64,000 bases of DNA, taken from positions 1-64,000 of the forward strand of contig JACRAZ010000068.1 in NCBI GenBank assembly GCA_016213205.1. Reading direction: 5' to 3'. Positions 34,815 through 44,086 of the stretch are shown here, piece by piece; within the stretch, counting starts at the first letter, position 1; every line of letters starts with the position of its first letter. Under the pieces are notes generated by a model, which saw nothing but the letters and a program-made list of their open reading frames with translations, had not been told where the DNA came from and did no database searches. Source of the stretch: Burkholderiales bacterium. GTDB lineage: Bacteria > Pseudomonadota > Gammaproteobacteria > Burkholderiales > Burkholderiaceae_C. Position numbers and translations under genes: made by a program.

Positions 34815-35031
34815 GGCCTGCGCAGGCGGCGCGCCGCGTCCCGGCTTGATCTCCGTCATGGTGGGGCAGCGGGTGGGCGCCCCGAACCGGGGCGATTGAC
34901 CTGCGGCAAGCGCAGTTCACAGGCCATTCACGAGACTGTGCTCGATCCTGGTCAGGACTGCAGCCACGCCCGCCGCACGGCGGGATGGCGGGCCCGCACA
35001 AGGGTTTCACCGCAACTTCAAGGAGAAAGAC

Positions 35032-36090
35032 ATGAGACACAGCTTCCCCGTGCTGGCCCTGGGCGTCGCCGTCCTGACCTTGGCGGGCTGCGAATCGGCC
35101 CAGCAGCCGGTGGCGCCCGACACGCTGGTGGCCATCAAGGCCGCTGCCGCGCCCGACATGAACGCCGGCGCCGCCGACCCGCTGTGGGCCCGCGCCCGGG
35201 CGCTGACCGCGCCGGTGGCCGACGGGGCGAACTTCGGTGCCAAGCCCGGCGAGAAGGGCGACACCAAGGTCACGCTGAAGGCGGCCTACACGGCCGACAC
35301 GCTGTACCTGCTGATCCAGTACGCCGACCCCACCTACTCGGTGCGCCGCGGCCCCTACCAGAAGCAGGCCGACGGCAGCTGGAAGAAGCTGGTCGATCCC
35401 GCCAACAAGGGCGGCGACGACAACATCTACTACGAGGACAAGTGGGCCATGATCTGGCCGATCGACAACTCGGTGAAGGCCTGGGACAAGGAAGGCTGCG
35501 CCGCGCTGTGCCACCTGGAGCAGGGCAAGCCCTACGGCAACAAGTACACCAGCAAGGAAGGCGAGATCGCCGACATGTGGCACGCCAAGGGCCAGCGCTC
35601 GGTGCCGTTCGGCCTGGTGGATGACCAGTACGCCGACCACACCCGCTACGACCCGAAGGCCAGCCCCAACGCCGGCCGCAAGAGCGACCCGGGCAACCCC
35701 GGCGGCGACTACACCGCCATCCCGCTGGCCAACGGCAAGCCGCAGTTCATGGGCCGCGACGGCAAGGCGGCCAACCGCGGTGGCACCTACTACGTCAAGC
35801 GCGGCGACGAGGTGCCGTTCGACGACAGCAAGTTCCAGCCGGGTGACGAAGTGGCCTCGTACATCGCCAACCCGCTGCAGGGCGACCGGGCCGACATCCG
35901 CGTGGCACAGACCTATGCCAACGGCCAGTACACCGTGGTGGTCAGCCGCAAGCTGGTGACCGGCAGCAAGTTCGACGTGCAGTTCAAGGACCTCGGCGCC
36001 CGCTACGGCTTCGGCTTCGCGGCCTTCGACAACGCCCAGGTGCGCCACGCCACGACCGACGACCCGCTGTACCTGGTGTTCGCCAAGTAA
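35032..36090 (+). CDS. Ethylbenzene-dehydrogenase-related heme lipoprotein
   Basis: This 352-residue lipoprotein (lipobox LTLAGC near residue 21) has the EB_dh heme-binding fold, seen in [20 protein letters not shown] strands, MIWPIDNSV and late [10 protein letters not shown]. It also contains CAALCH, a CxxxCH variant heme-attachment motif, near residue 162. Related proteins serve as electron-transfer subunits of DMSO-reductase-type dehydrogenases or with NapC-type partners; none is adjacent. AAGGAG precedes ATG 35032. The 217-base upstream gap has a weak FNR-like half-site (TTGAC-N4-GGCAA near 34896). Confidence 0.8.
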   Translation: MRHSFPVLALGVAVLTLAGCESAQQPVAPDTLVAIKAAAAPDMNAGAADPLWARARALTAPVADGANFGAKPGEKGDTKVTLKAAYTADTLYLLIQYADPTYSVRRGPYQKQADGSWKKLVDPANKGGDDNIYYEDKWAMIWPIDNSVKAWDKEGCAALCHLEQGKPYGNKYTSKEGEIADMWHAKGQRSVPFGLVDDQYADHTRYDPKASPNAGRKSDPGNPGGDYTAIPLANGKPQFMGRDGKAANRGGTYYVKRGDEVPFDDSKFQPGDEVASYIANPLQGDRADIRVAQTYANGQYTVVVSRKLVTGSKFDVQFKDLGARYGFGFAAFDNAQVRHATTDDPLYLVFAK

Positions 36091-36111
36091 GCCGGGCGGC
36101 CCGCGCGGGGC

Positions 36112-36321
36112 TCAGCCGCCCACCCGGGGCAGGCTGCCCGCGCCGGCCTGGGCCTCGGCCGGGGCCACACCACAGCCGGACAGCAGCAGCAGCGCGCCCA
36201 GCAGCGCCAGCAGCGCCGGCACCGCCATCAGCATGGCGCCGCGGTGCCGGGGCCGCACCACCACGCGGGAGGCCCCCGAGGGCGACGCGGGACGGGCGGC
36301 GTTCAGGTCATCGGCTGTCAT
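36112..36321 (-). CDS. Small membrane or lipoprotein-like protein
   Basis: This 69-residue protein has a polar N terminus of about 28 residues, then one hydrophobic segment ([20 protein letters not shown]) and a short Ala/Gly-rich tail. The LSGC could be a lipobox, but the N-terminal segment before it is long for a signal peptide. GGAGGTG just before the ATG is an excellent ribosome site, which supports a real gene. No family is recognised. It converges on the heme lipoprotein and diverges from garD. Confidence 0.55.
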   Translation of the reverse strand: MTADDLNAARPASPSGASRVVVRPRHRGAMLMAVPALLALLGALLLLSGCGVAPAEAQAGAGSLPRVGG

Positions 36322-36473
36322 GGCACCTCCGCGCTGGGTGTGAACCGGGCCGGGCCATCTTCGAACCCTGGGCCCGGGTTCACATCCTCAGGGGTGGGGA
36401 TTTGCGCCGCGCCCTCCCACGACCTGTGGGCGCCGTCAAAATGGGCCTCCGACCTGCACGGAGCCAGCCCCCG

Positions 36474-38057
36474 ATGGATGCCCCCACGCCCCCGCCACCG
36501 GCGCACGCGCCGCTGACCATCCGCATGCACGCGCAGGACAACGTGGCCATCGTCGCCAACGAAGGCGGGCTGGCCGCGGGCACCGTGCTGGCCTCGGGCC
36601 TGGTGCTGGTGGACCGCGTGCCACAAGGCCACAAGGTGGCGCTGGCGGACATCGCGGCGGACGCACCGGTGCTGCGTTATGGCATCCCGATCGGCCATGC
36701 GACCAAGCCCATCCCGGCCGGCAGCTGGGTGCACGAGCGCCTGCTGAGGATGCCCGACGCGCGTGCGCTGCAGCAGCTGCCGATGGCCACCGCGAAACCC
36801 GCGCCGCAGCCGCCGCTGGAGGGCTACACCTTCGAGGGCTACCGCAATGCCGATGGTTCGGTGGGCACGCGCAACCTGCTGGCCATCACGCAGACGGTGC
36901 AGTGCGTGGCCGGCGTCACCGAGGTGGCCGTGCAGCGCATCAAGGCCGAGCTGCTGCCGCGCTACCCGAACGTGGACGACGTGGTGGCGCTCGCGCACGG
37001 CTACGGCTGCGGCGTGGCCATCGATGCGCCCGATGCGGTGGTGCCGATCCGCACGCTGCGCAACATCAGCCTGAACCCCAACTTCGGCGGCGAGGTGATG
37101 GTGGTGAGCCTGGGCTGCGAGAAGCTGCAGCCCGAGCGCCTGCTGCCGCCGGGCAGCTTCGCGATCCGCGACGAGCGGCCGCCCGAGGATGCGGCGCTCG
37201 ACGTGGTGTGCCTGCAGGACGACGCGCACGTGGGCTTCATGGCGATGGTGGAGGCCATCGTGCGCCAGGCCGAGCCGCACCTGCAGCGCCTGAACGCGCG
37301 CCGGCGCGAGACCGTGCCCGCCAGCGAGCTGGTGGTGGGCGTGCAGTGCGGGGGCAGCGATGCGTTTTCCGGCGTCACCGCGAACCCGGCGGTGGGCTTC
37401 TGCACCGACCTGCTGGTGCGCGCCGGCGCCAGCGTGATGTTCTCCGAGACCACCGAGGTGCGCGACGGCATCGCCCAGCTCACCGCACGCGCCACCACGC
37501 CCGAGGTGGCCGAGGCGCTGGTGCGCGAGATGGCCTGGTACGACGCCTACCTGCAGCGCGGCAGCGCCGACCGCAGCGCCAACACCACGCCAGGCAACAA
37601 GGCGGGCGGGCTGTCCAACATCGTCGAGAAGGCGATGGGCTCGATCGTCAAGTCGGGCAGCGCGCCGATTGCCAACGTGCTGTCGCCCGGCGAGAAGCTG
37701 CGGGCCAAGGGACTGACCTATGCCGCCACGCCGGCCAGCGATTTCATCTGCGGCACGCTGCAGCTCGCCGCAGGCATGAACCTGCATGTGTTCACCACCG
37801 GCCGCGGCACGCCCTACGGCCTGGCCGCGGTGCCGGTGATCAAGGTGGCCACGCGCAGCGCGCTGGCACGGCGCTGGCATGACCTGATGGACGTGAACGC
37901 CGGCACCATCGCCGACGGCACCGCCACGATCGAGGAAGTGGGCTGGGAGCTGTTCCACCTGATGCTGGCCGTGGCCAGCGGCCGCAAGAAGACCTGGGCC
38001 GAGCACTGGCGGCTGCACAACGCGCTGGTGCTGTTCAACCCGGCGCCGGTGACCTGA
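36474..38057 (+). CDS. garD: Galactarate dehydratase
   Basis: This 527-residue enzyme of the UxaA/GarD family should dehydrate galactarate to 5-keto-4-deoxy-glucarate. It has an N-terminal SAF-like domain ([19 protein letters not shown]), [19 protein letters not shown] near residue 120, [23 protein letters not shown] and [16 protein letters not shown] motifs that track Escherichia coli GarD closely along its length. ATG 36474 has ACGGAG 9 bases upstream. No other galactarate genes are adjacent, so the rest of the pathway must lie elsewhere. Confidence 0.92.
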   Translation: MDAPTPPPPAHAPLTIRMHAQDNVAIVANEGGLAAGTVLASGLVLVDRVPQGHKVALADIAADAPVLRYGIPIGHATKPIPAGSWVHERLLRMPDARALQQLPMATAKPAPQPPLEGYTFEGYRNADGSVGTRNLLAITQTVQCVAGVTEVAVQRIKAELLPRYPNVDDVVALAHGYGCGVAIDAPDAVVPIRTLRNISLNPNFGGEVMVVSLGCEKLQPERLLPPGSFAIRDERPPEDAALDVVCLQDDAHVGFMAMVEAIVRQAEPHLQRLNARRRETVPASELVVGVQCGGSDAFSGVTANPAVGFCTDLLVRAGASVMFSETTEVRDGIAQLTARATTPEVAEALVREMAWYDAYLQRGSADRSANTTPGNKAGGLSNIVEKAMGSIVKSGSAPIANVLSPGEKLRAKGLTYAATPASDFICGTLQLAAGMNLHVFTTGRGTPYGLAAVPVIKVATRSALARRWHDLMDVNAGTIADGTATIEEVGWELFHLMLAVASGRKKTWAEHWRLHNALVLFNPAPVT

Positions 38058-38179
38058 GCAACAGGGGCATTGCCGACGCCCCGATGTCCTGCACTGATAC
38101 TGCGCCAGCATTTGTTCCCCGGCCGGCGGATCATGTCCGTCTCCGGTCCCGTTCGACCTTGCACTGAGAGGAACCCACG

Positions 38180-38488
38180 ATGTCTGACAGCACCCTGGCG
38201 AAGGAAAAGCTGGCGGCCGATTTCCGTTCGGTCATGGACGATATCGACGCGCTGATGAACGCCACCACCAACAAGGCCGAAAGCGAGGCCTCGGCCCTGC
38301 GCGACCGCATCCGCGACCGGCTGGACAGCGCCAAGGAGCGCGTGGTCGATGCCCAGCACGAAGCGCTGGAACGCGCCAAGAAGGCCGCCGGCGCCACCGA
38401 CGACTACGTGCACAGCCACCCCTGGCAGGCGGTGGGCGCCGCCGCGGCGGTGGGCCTGGCACTGGGTGTGTTGATCGGGCGGCGGTGA
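38180..38488 (+). CDS. DUF883/ElaB-YqjD-family membrane-anchored protein
   Basis: This 102-residue protein has a long amphipathic helical region with alternating charges, ending in a conserved anchor HPWQAVGAAAAVGLALGVLI followed by GRR. The ElaB/YqjD/YgaM family binds ribosomes and sits in the inner membrane during stationary phase. GAGAGGAAC precedes ATG 38180. It heads a run of three further membrane or helical genes that resembles the E. coli yqjD-yqjE-yqjK order. Confidence 0.88.
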   Translation: MSDSTLAKEKLAADFRSVMDDIDALMNATTNKAESEASALRDRIRDRLDSAKERVVDAQHEALERAKKAAGATDDYVHSHPWQAVGAAAAVGLALGVLIGRR

Positions 38489-38526
38489 GCGCGGGCCCGA
38501 CGGCGCAGCCCCGCGGGTAGGCGGCC

Positions 38527-38910
38527 GTGTTGCCCGGTGGTGGTGTGTCGGGGCCGGTGCGCCGGCTGGGGGCCTCGTTGCTGGCGCTGCTGCGCATCCG
38601 GCTTGAATTGCTGGCGATCGAGGTCCAGGAAGAAAAGGACCGCATCGCCTCGCTGCTGGTGTGGGCCGTGCTGACGGCGCTGATGGCCGGCTTCGGCGCG
38701 GTGTTCGTGGCGCTGTTCATCACCGTGGCGCTGTGGGACACCCACCGCCTGGCCGCGCTGGGCATTGCGGCGCTGGTGTTCGTGGGCCTGGCGCTGCTGG
38801 CGCTGCTGCGGGTACGGCGGCTGGTGGGCCTGCGCTCGACGATGTTCCAAGCCAGCATGGCCGAGCTGCGGCAGGACGGCCGCGCGCTTCACCCGGGCCA
38901 GGCGCCGTGA
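38527..38910 (+). CDS. YqjE-like phage-holin-family inner-membrane protein
   Basis: This 127-residue protein starts with GTG at 38527. A short N-terminal amphipathic helix is followed by two hydrophobic segments (LVWAVLTALMAGFGAVFVALFI and LAALGIAALVFVGLALLAL, the first trimmed in some homologues) and a polar tail. The pattern fits the YqjE/holin-superfamily III group found next to YqjD. The stop overlaps the next GTG start (GTGA). Confidence 0.75.
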   Translation: MLPGGGVSGPVRRLGASLLALLRIRLELLAIEVQEEKDRIASLLVWAVLTALMAGFGAVFVALFITVALWDTHRLAALGIAALVFVGLALLALLRVRRLVGLRSTMFQASMAELRQDGRALHPGQAP

Positions 38911-39299
38911 GCGATGCCGCCCGCCCGGCGGGGCCCGAGGCCGTGCTGCGGCGCCGCCAGCGCAAGCACGATCTGCTGCTGGCCTCGCGGCTGGCGCGCG
39001 GCCAGGCGATGCTGGCGTTCGACCAGCTCGCGGGCCGCGCCGACGGCATGGCACTGCAGGTGCTGCGGGTTCGGGCCTGGCTGTCGAACCCGCTGGTGGT
39101 GGCGGCGGGCGGTGCCGTGGTTGGCCTGGGGCTGGTGCTCACCCTGCGCCGCGTGCGGCGCGGGGGCGTGGTGCGCGTGCTGCGCTGGGGCTGGCTGGCC
39201 TGGCGGCTGTGGCGTGGCGCCACAGGCCAGCCGGGCCTGTTGTCGTCCGTGCGCCAGCGCACAGATCGCGCGTGGCAACCCGGTCATCCTGTGCCATGA
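38907..39299 (+). CDS. YqjK-like protein
   Basis: This protein of 130 residues starts with GTG overlapping the previous stop. Basic N-terminal helix RRRQRKHDLLLASRLARG is followed by one hydrophobic segment (LVVAAGGAVVGLGLVLTL) and a basic tail. It corresponds in position and character to YqjK of the yqjDEK set. The function is unknown; a role at the inner membrane under stress is inferred from the set only. Confidence 0.65.
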   Translation: MSDAARPAGPEAVLRRRQRKHDLLLASRLARGQAMLAFDQLAGRADGMALQVLRVRAWLSNPLVVAAGGAVVGLGLVLTLRRVRRGGVVRVLRWGWLAWRLWRGATGQPGLLSSVRQRTDRAWQPGHPVP

Positions 39300-39574
39300 C
39301 CAATGCATTCCTGCTCGTCCCGCGGATGGCGCTGATGCCGCTGATCCCAGCCATGCCCTGGCGCCTTCCGTTGGCGTTCGGTGGGGGCCAGAACGCCGCG
39401 CCACCGGCCGGCAAGTCCCTGCTGGCACTGCCCTTTGACGCCCTGCGGGCGCACTATGCAAATGCGGTGCAGGCGGGCTTGGTTGAGCGCTCGCTGCTGG
39501 CCTCGGCCCGCGTCGAGCGCCAGCTCGATGCACTGGAGCGGCTGCTGCTGGGGCCGCTGGCCCGGCGGGTCTAG
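39296..39574 (+). CDS. Small protein at the end of the YqjDEK-like set, unknown
   Basis: The 92-residue product starts at ATG 39296, which overlaps the previous stop (ATGA). It has a Met/Pro/Leu-rich N-terminal segment and a C-terminal helix SLLASARVERQLDALERLL. No family is recognised. The tight overlap argues that it is translated with the three genes before it. Its TAG stop shares the palindrome CTAG with the stop of the convergent PAS gene. Confidence 0.55.
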   Translation: MTNAFLLVPRMALMPLIPAMPWRLPLAFGGGQNAAPPAGKSLLALPFDALRAHYANAVQAGLVERSLLASARVERQLDALERLLLGPLARRV

Positions 39575-40173
39575 CGCGGCGCTGGGTCGGGATCGCACAC
39601 CACCAGCAGGCAGCGGCCGCCGCCGGCGGGGTCGGCACTGAGCCGGGCCTGGACCGCACGCGGCTCGCCGTCCGTGGGGCACCACTGCAGCGCCAGCCGC
39701 TGGGCGGGCTGGTCGGGCGCCAGGCCCGAGACCATTGCGCACAGCGCACGCGCGCTGTCGGGCGACAGGTGGTGGTCCAGGGTCAGGCCGTGCGCATCGT
39801 CGGGCGCGTGGCCCAGCAGGCGGGCAGCCTGCTGGTTGAGCTCATGCACCACCAGCTCACGGTCCACCATGAAGCAGCCCACCGGCAGGTTGTCGAAGCG
39901 CTCGGTCTGACGGCGCAGCTCGGATTCAAGCGCGGTGCGCGAGCCCCGCAGTTCCTCGGCCTGCATTTCCAGTTCAACCTGGTGCACCTGCAGTTCGTGC
40001 AGCAGCACCAGCGCATCGGCGGCGGTGGCCGGTGCCGAGGCCAGGCGGTGCAGCACGGCCAGCGCATCGGGTGCACAGGCGGTGGCACGCCCGGGGCCGG
40101 CGGCGGACAAGCGTGCCGCGGCGCGAACCTGCAGGTTGGGCGAGGGGTGTGGCACGGGCGTGAGGGGGGACAT
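39571..40173 (-). CDS. PAS-domain protein, partner of the CheB-CheR fusion
   Basis: This 200-residue protein has a helical coiled-coil-like segment (LVLLHELQVHQVELEMQAE) followed by one PAS domain (RFDNLPVGCFMVDRELVV onward). It has no kinase, cyclase or methyl-accepting domain, so it can only sense or dock. The same helical heptad pattern is typical of PAS proteins encoded beside CheR-type methyltransferases. It starts 36 bases after the fusion stop and is probably cotranscribed. Confidence 0.75.
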   Translation of the reverse strand: MSPLTPVPHPSPNLQVRAAARLSAAGPGRATACAPDALAVLHRLASAPATAADALVLLHELQVHQVELEMQAEELRGSRTALESELRRQTERFDNLPVGCFMVDRELVVHELNQQAARLLGHAPDDAHGLTLDHHLSPDSARALCAMVSGLAPDQPAQRLALQWCPTDGEPRAVQARLSADPAGGGRCLLVVCDPDPAPR

Positions 40174-40209
40174 GCGAGCCTTTTGCAGCGTGGCTGCAAT
40201 GGCCCGACT

Positions 40210-42771
40210 CTACGCCTTGCGCAGGCGTGACTCGAGTTCTTTTGCGACCGTGATGTCGACAAACGTGATCACCGCGCCCTGGATCACGTTGGCCAGCGTG
40301 CGGTACGGCATGATGCGCACCGAGTACCAGTGCCCGTCGGTGGTGGCGATCTCCTTTTCGGTGAAGGCCAGCGTGCGCAGGGTCTCCTTCACGTCGGCAT
40401 GCAGCGCCGGGTAGATCAGCGTGGTGGCCAGTTCGCTCAGCGGGCGGCCGACGTCGCCCTCGCGCAGGTGCACCACGCGCCGGATCTGCTCGGTGAAGCG
40501 CCGCACGTTCAGCTCGTTGTCGAGAAACAGCGTGGCGATGTCGGTGCTGTTGAGCAGGTTCTGCATGTCGCTCTGCGCGAGCGCCAGGTCGTCCAGCTTG
40601 GATTGCAGCTCGTTGTTGATCGTCTGCAGCTCCTCGTTCATCGATTGCGCCTCCTCCTTCGAGGTGGTCAGTTCCTCGTTGGTGGACTGCAGCTCTTCGT
40701 TGGTGGATTGCAGCTCCTCGTTGGCGGCCTGCAGCTCCTCGCGCGAGGCGAACATTTCCTGGCGCAGGGCGCGGATCTCCTCGCGCGAGCGGATCAGCTC
40801 CTCGTTCAGCGCGGCGTCCACCATGCCGGCCGCACTGGCCGCGCGCCGGCGGTGGCGCGGCCCTGCGGGGACGTCGCGGAACACGATCATCGCCATGCCG
40901 GCCAGCGCCCTGGGCTGCAGCAGTGCCTGCACCGTGATGTCGACGGCGGCACCGGGCGCATCTTCCAGCCGCAGGTCGTGCAGCTCGACGGTGGTCTTGT
41001 CCTGCAAGGCCGCACGCAGCGCCACCGCCAGCTGCGCGTGGATGCCGGGGCGGGCCATGGCGTGGATGTTCCAGTTGGCCTTGCCGGCGGCGGGCTCGAG
41101 GTAGCGGCCGGTGCGGCCGTTGATGTAGAGGATGTCGCCGGCCTCGTTGACCAGCACCGCCGGCGGCGAACAGGTCTGCAGCAGCACCTGGTCGGCCAGT
41201 GTCTGCAGGTTGGCTGGGGGGGCGTGGGGATGGGACAGGGTCGTCTCCTGCGTGGCGGTGCGCGTCGCGGGGCGCCGCTGGGAGGGAAAGTACAACGCAC
41301 TGGCCGCCGCCGCATTTTCCACGCGCCAGTAGAGCCTGGACTTCATGTGCACCGGCCTGAACAGGTGGTGTGCGCGGCCCACCGTCTCGGAGTTGCCCAG
41401 CATCAGCGCCCCGCCGGGGCGCAGGCTGTAGTGGAACAGCGGCACCAGGCGCTGCTGCAGCGCGGCGCCGAAGTAGATCATCAGGTTGCGGCAGCACAGC
41501 AGGTCCAGCCGGGTGAAGGGCGGGTCGAGGATCACGTCGTGCTGCGCGAACAGCACCATCTCGCGGATGCGCTTGTCGATCAGGTAGCTGCCGCCACGCT
41601 CGGTGAAGAAGCGCGCCAGGCGCTGCGGCGACAGGTCGCGCGCGATGGCGGCGGGAAACTGCCCGCTGCGCGCGGCCGCGATGGCATCGGCGCTCAGGTC
41701 GGTGGCAAACACCTGCAGCGGGCGGCCCGCATGGGCGGGGTGCGCGTCGAGCACCTCGGTGAAGGCCATCGCCAGCGAGTAGGCTTCCTCGCCGGTGGAG
41801 CAGCCCGCCACCCAGGCGCGCAGCGGGCCGCCTTGCTCGGCGTGGGCCGCCAGCAGGGCGGGCAGCACGCTGTCCTGCAGGGTCAGCCACGCCTCGGGGT
41901 CGCGGAAGAACGAGGTCACGCCGATCAGCATCTCCTTGAACAGCAGGTCGAGCTCCTGCACGTTGTCCTGCAGATGCGCGGCATAGTCGGCCATCGTGTG
42001 CAGGCCGTGCACGGCCATGCGGCGCTCGATGCGGCGCACCAGGGTGTTGGACTTGTAGTGCGCCAGGTCGTGGCGCGTGTGGTGCTGCAGCAGGGCCAGG
42101 ATGGTGTCCAGCGCCGACAGGTCGGGCATGCCGGCGCCCGCGGCCACCGGCGGCGCGTCCGGCGTGGTGCGGGTGGTGATGCCCAGGATGCGCGCCGGCA
42201 TCTCGGCCGGCAGGGCCACGATGTCGACGCAGCCCGACTGGATGGCGCCGCGGGGCATGGCGTCGAACTGCGCCGATTCCGGTTGCTGGGCCATCGCGAG
42301 GCCGCCCTGGGACTTGATGGCCTGCAGGCCCAGCGTGCCGTCCGACCCCATGCCCGACAGCACGACGCCGATGGCCCGCTCGCCCAGCGCGCCGGCGAGT
42401 GAACAGAACAGCACGTCGATCGGCAGCCGCTGCCCGCGCGGCAGCACCGGTCGGCTCAGGTGGAGCAGGCCCTGCGAGACCGTGATCTCGCCATTGGGCG
42501 GGATGACGTGCACATGGTCGGCCTGGATGGGTTGGCCATCGACGATTTCACGCACCGGCATCGAGGTGGCGCGCTGCAGCAGCTCGCCCAGCATGGCCTT
42601 GTGCGTGGGGTCCATGTGCTGCACGACCACATAGGCCAGGCCACTGCCGGCCGGCACCTCGGCCAGAAACTGCTCCAGCGGACCCAGCCCGCCGGCCGAC
42701 GCACCCAGGCCGACGATGCGGGTGGGCGGGGCCGCAGCGCCTGGCGCACGGCGGATCGGGGCGTCGGCCAT
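40210..42771 (-). CDS. CheB-CheR fusion chemotaxis protein with PAS domain
   Basis: This protein of 853 residues fuses a CheB methylesterase domain and a CheR methyltransferase domain. The first has Ser25 in GASAGG, His52 in VQHMDP and an Asp in SGMGSDGTLG; the second has HYKSNTLVRRIERRM, LIGVTSFFRD and the SAM site CSTGEEAYS. A long coiled coil (repeats of EELQSTNEEL type near 630-680) and a C-terminal PAS follow. No receiver domain precedes the CheB part, so it is not controlled by CheA in the usual way. No chemoreceptor or kinase is nearby. Confidence 0.9.
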   Translation of the reverse strand: MADAPIRRAPGAAAPPTRIVGLGASAGGLGPLEQFLAEVPAGSGLAYVVVQHMDPTHKAMLGELLQRATSMPVREIVDGQPIQADHVHVIPPNGEITVSQGLLHLSRPVLPRGQRLPIDVLFCSLAGALGERAIGVVLSGMGSDGTLGLQAIKSQGGLAMAQQPESAQFDAMPRGAIQSGCVDIVALPAEMPARILGITTRTTPDAPPVAAGAGMPDLSALDTILALLQHHTRHDLAHYKSNTLVRRIERRMAVHGLHTMADYAAHLQDNVQELDLLFKEMLIGVTSFFRDPEAWLTLQDSVLPALLAAHAEQGGPLRAWVAGCSTGEEAYSLAMAFTEVLDAHPAHAGRPLQVFATDLSADAIAAARSGQFPAAIARDLSPQRLARFFTERGGSYLIDKRIREMVLFAQHDVILDPPFTRLDLLCCRNLMIYFGAALQQRLVPLFHYSLRPGGALMLGNSETVGRAHHLFRPVHMKSRLYWRVENAAAASALYFPSQRRPATRTATQETTLSHPHAPPANLQTLADQVLLQTCSPPAVLVNEAGDILYINGRTGRYLEPAAGKANWNIHAMARPGIHAQLAVALRAALQDKTTVELHDLRLEDAPGAAVDITVQALLQPRALAGMAMIVFRDVPAGPRHRRRAASAAGMVDAALNEELIRSREEIRALRQEMFASREELQAANEELQSTNEELQSTNEELTTSKEEAQSMNEELQTINNELQSKLDDLALAQSDMQNLLNSTDIATLFLDNELNVRRFTEQIRRVVHLREGDVGRPLSELATTLIYPALHADVKETLRTLAFTEKEIATTDGHWYSVRIMPYRTLANVIQGAVITFVDITVAKELESRLRKA

Positions 42772-42813
42772 GCGCGAGTATGGGGGCTGCGGCGCGCCGG
42801 CCCCGGCCTGCGC

Positions 42814-44004
42814 TCAGCCTGCCAGGTCGACCAGCCCGTCGATGGCCACCTCGGGCTCGACTTCGGCCTCGTAGTCCACCCCCGCGAGGCCGAAGCCGAA
42901 GAGCTTCAGGAACTCGCTGCGGAAGCCGCCGAAATCGGTGCTCGCGTGCAGGTTCTCGGTGGTCACGGCGGCGAACACGCGTTCCACCTCCTGTTGCACC
43001 ACGGGGTCGAGCTCGAGCTCGTCCACCCGGTGGCGGCCGGCCTCGTCCAGCGGCGGGTTCGGCAGGCACAGGTGCTCGGCGAACAGGCGCTGGGTCTGCT
43101 CGATGCAGCCCTCGTGCGTGCCGTGCTGCTTCATCACCTTGAACAACAGGGCCAGGTACAGCGGCATCGCGGGAATGGCCGAACTCGATTGCGTCACCAC
43201 CGCCTTCAGCACCGACACCGCGGCCCGGAAGCCCTGCGCCCGCATCGCGGCGGCGGCGCGGTCGAGGTCTTTCTTGGCGGCGCCGATGGTGCCGTCCCAG
43301 TAGATCTCGCGCGTGACCTGGGCGCCCAGGTAGGTGTAGGCGGTGGTCTGGCAGCCCGGGGCCAGCACGCCGGCGGCCTGCAGCTGGTGCATCCAGCGTT
43401 CCCAGTCGTCACCGCCCATCACGGCCACGGTGTCGGCGATCTCGGCGGGGGTGGCGGCCGGCAGGTCGAACTGCTTGATGGTGTCGCGGTCGGTGTCCAC
43501 GCCGGTCTGCAGCACGCCCTTGCCGATGGGCTTGAGCACCGAGGTGTGCAGCACGCCGGTGTCCGGGTGCAGCCGGCGCGGCGAGGCCAGGCTGTAGACC
43601 ACCAGGTCCACCGTGCCCAGGTCGGCACGGATCAGCTCGATCGTGCGCTGCTTCACCGCGTCGGAGAAGCCGTCGCCGTTCAAGGTCTTCGCGTACAGGC
43701 CGGCCGCGTGCGCGGCGCGGTGGAAGGCGGCGGTGTTGTACCAGCCGGCGCTGGCGGTGCGCTTGCCCACGGCCGGCCGCTCGAAGCACAGGCCCAGCGT
43801 GGCCGCGCCGCCGCCAAAGGCCGCGCTGATGCGCGAGGCCAGGCCGTAGCCGGTGGAAGCACCGATCACCAGCACCCGCTGGGGCGGGTTGGCGAGCGCG
43901 CCCTGGGCCCGAACGTAAGCGATCTGCTCCTCCACATGGGCCTGGCAGCCGGTGGGGTGCGCGGTGGTGCAGATGAAGCCTTTTACCTTGGGGCTGATGA
44001 GCAT
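42814..44004 (-). CDS. fabV: Trans-2-enoyl-ACP/CoA reductase FabV
   Basis: This NADH-dependent enoyl reductase has 396 residues, the usual FabV length. It has the family's N-terminal [17 protein letters not shown], the cofactor loop [16 protein letters not shown] and the active site Tyr-x8-Lys in [11 protein letters not shown] near residue 235. It catalyses the last step of fatty-acid elongation and is insensitive to triclosan in characterised members. It stands alone between the chemotaxis fusion and a secreted unknown. Confidence 0.95.
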   Translation of the reverse strand: MLISPKVKGFICTTAHPTGCQAHVEEQIAYVRAQGALANPPQRVLVIGASTGYGLASRISAAFGGGAATLGLCFERPAVGKRTASAGWYNTAAFHRAAHAAGLYAKTLNGDGFSDAVKQRTIELIRADLGTVDLVVYSLASPRRLHPDTGVLHTSVLKPIGKGVLQTGVDTDRDTIKQFDLPAATPAEIADTVAVMGGDDWERWMHQLQAAGVLAPGCQTTAYTYLGAQVTREIYWDGTIGAAKKDLDRAAAAMRAQGFRAAVSVLKAVVTQSSSAIPAMPLYLALLFKVMKQHGTHEGCIEQTQRLFAEHLCLPNPPLDEAGRHRVDELELDPVVQQEVERVFAAVTTENLHASTDFGGFRSEFLKLFGFGLAGVDYEAEVEPEVAIDGLVDLAG

Positions 44005-44086
44005 GGCCCGGTCGTCGCGTGGATGTGGGAGGCGCAGTTTAGGAGATCACGGGCCCGCACCCCGGCCGCCCGCCCGGGCGCGCGCC

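Noticed and set aside
32679..34859. A 726-residue leftward frame ahead of the P460 fusion
   Set aside because: It is antisense to the MFS gene; the fusion has a signal peptide and ribosome site at 33482.
34896..34909. FNR-like site TTGAC-N4-GGCAA upstream of the heme lipoprotein
   Set aside because: Only part of one half-site matches the consensus and no promoter spacing supports it; kept as a weak note.
38086..38179. Possible terminator GGGGC/GCCCC after garD
   Set aside because: Five-base stem with no T-run; too weak to call.
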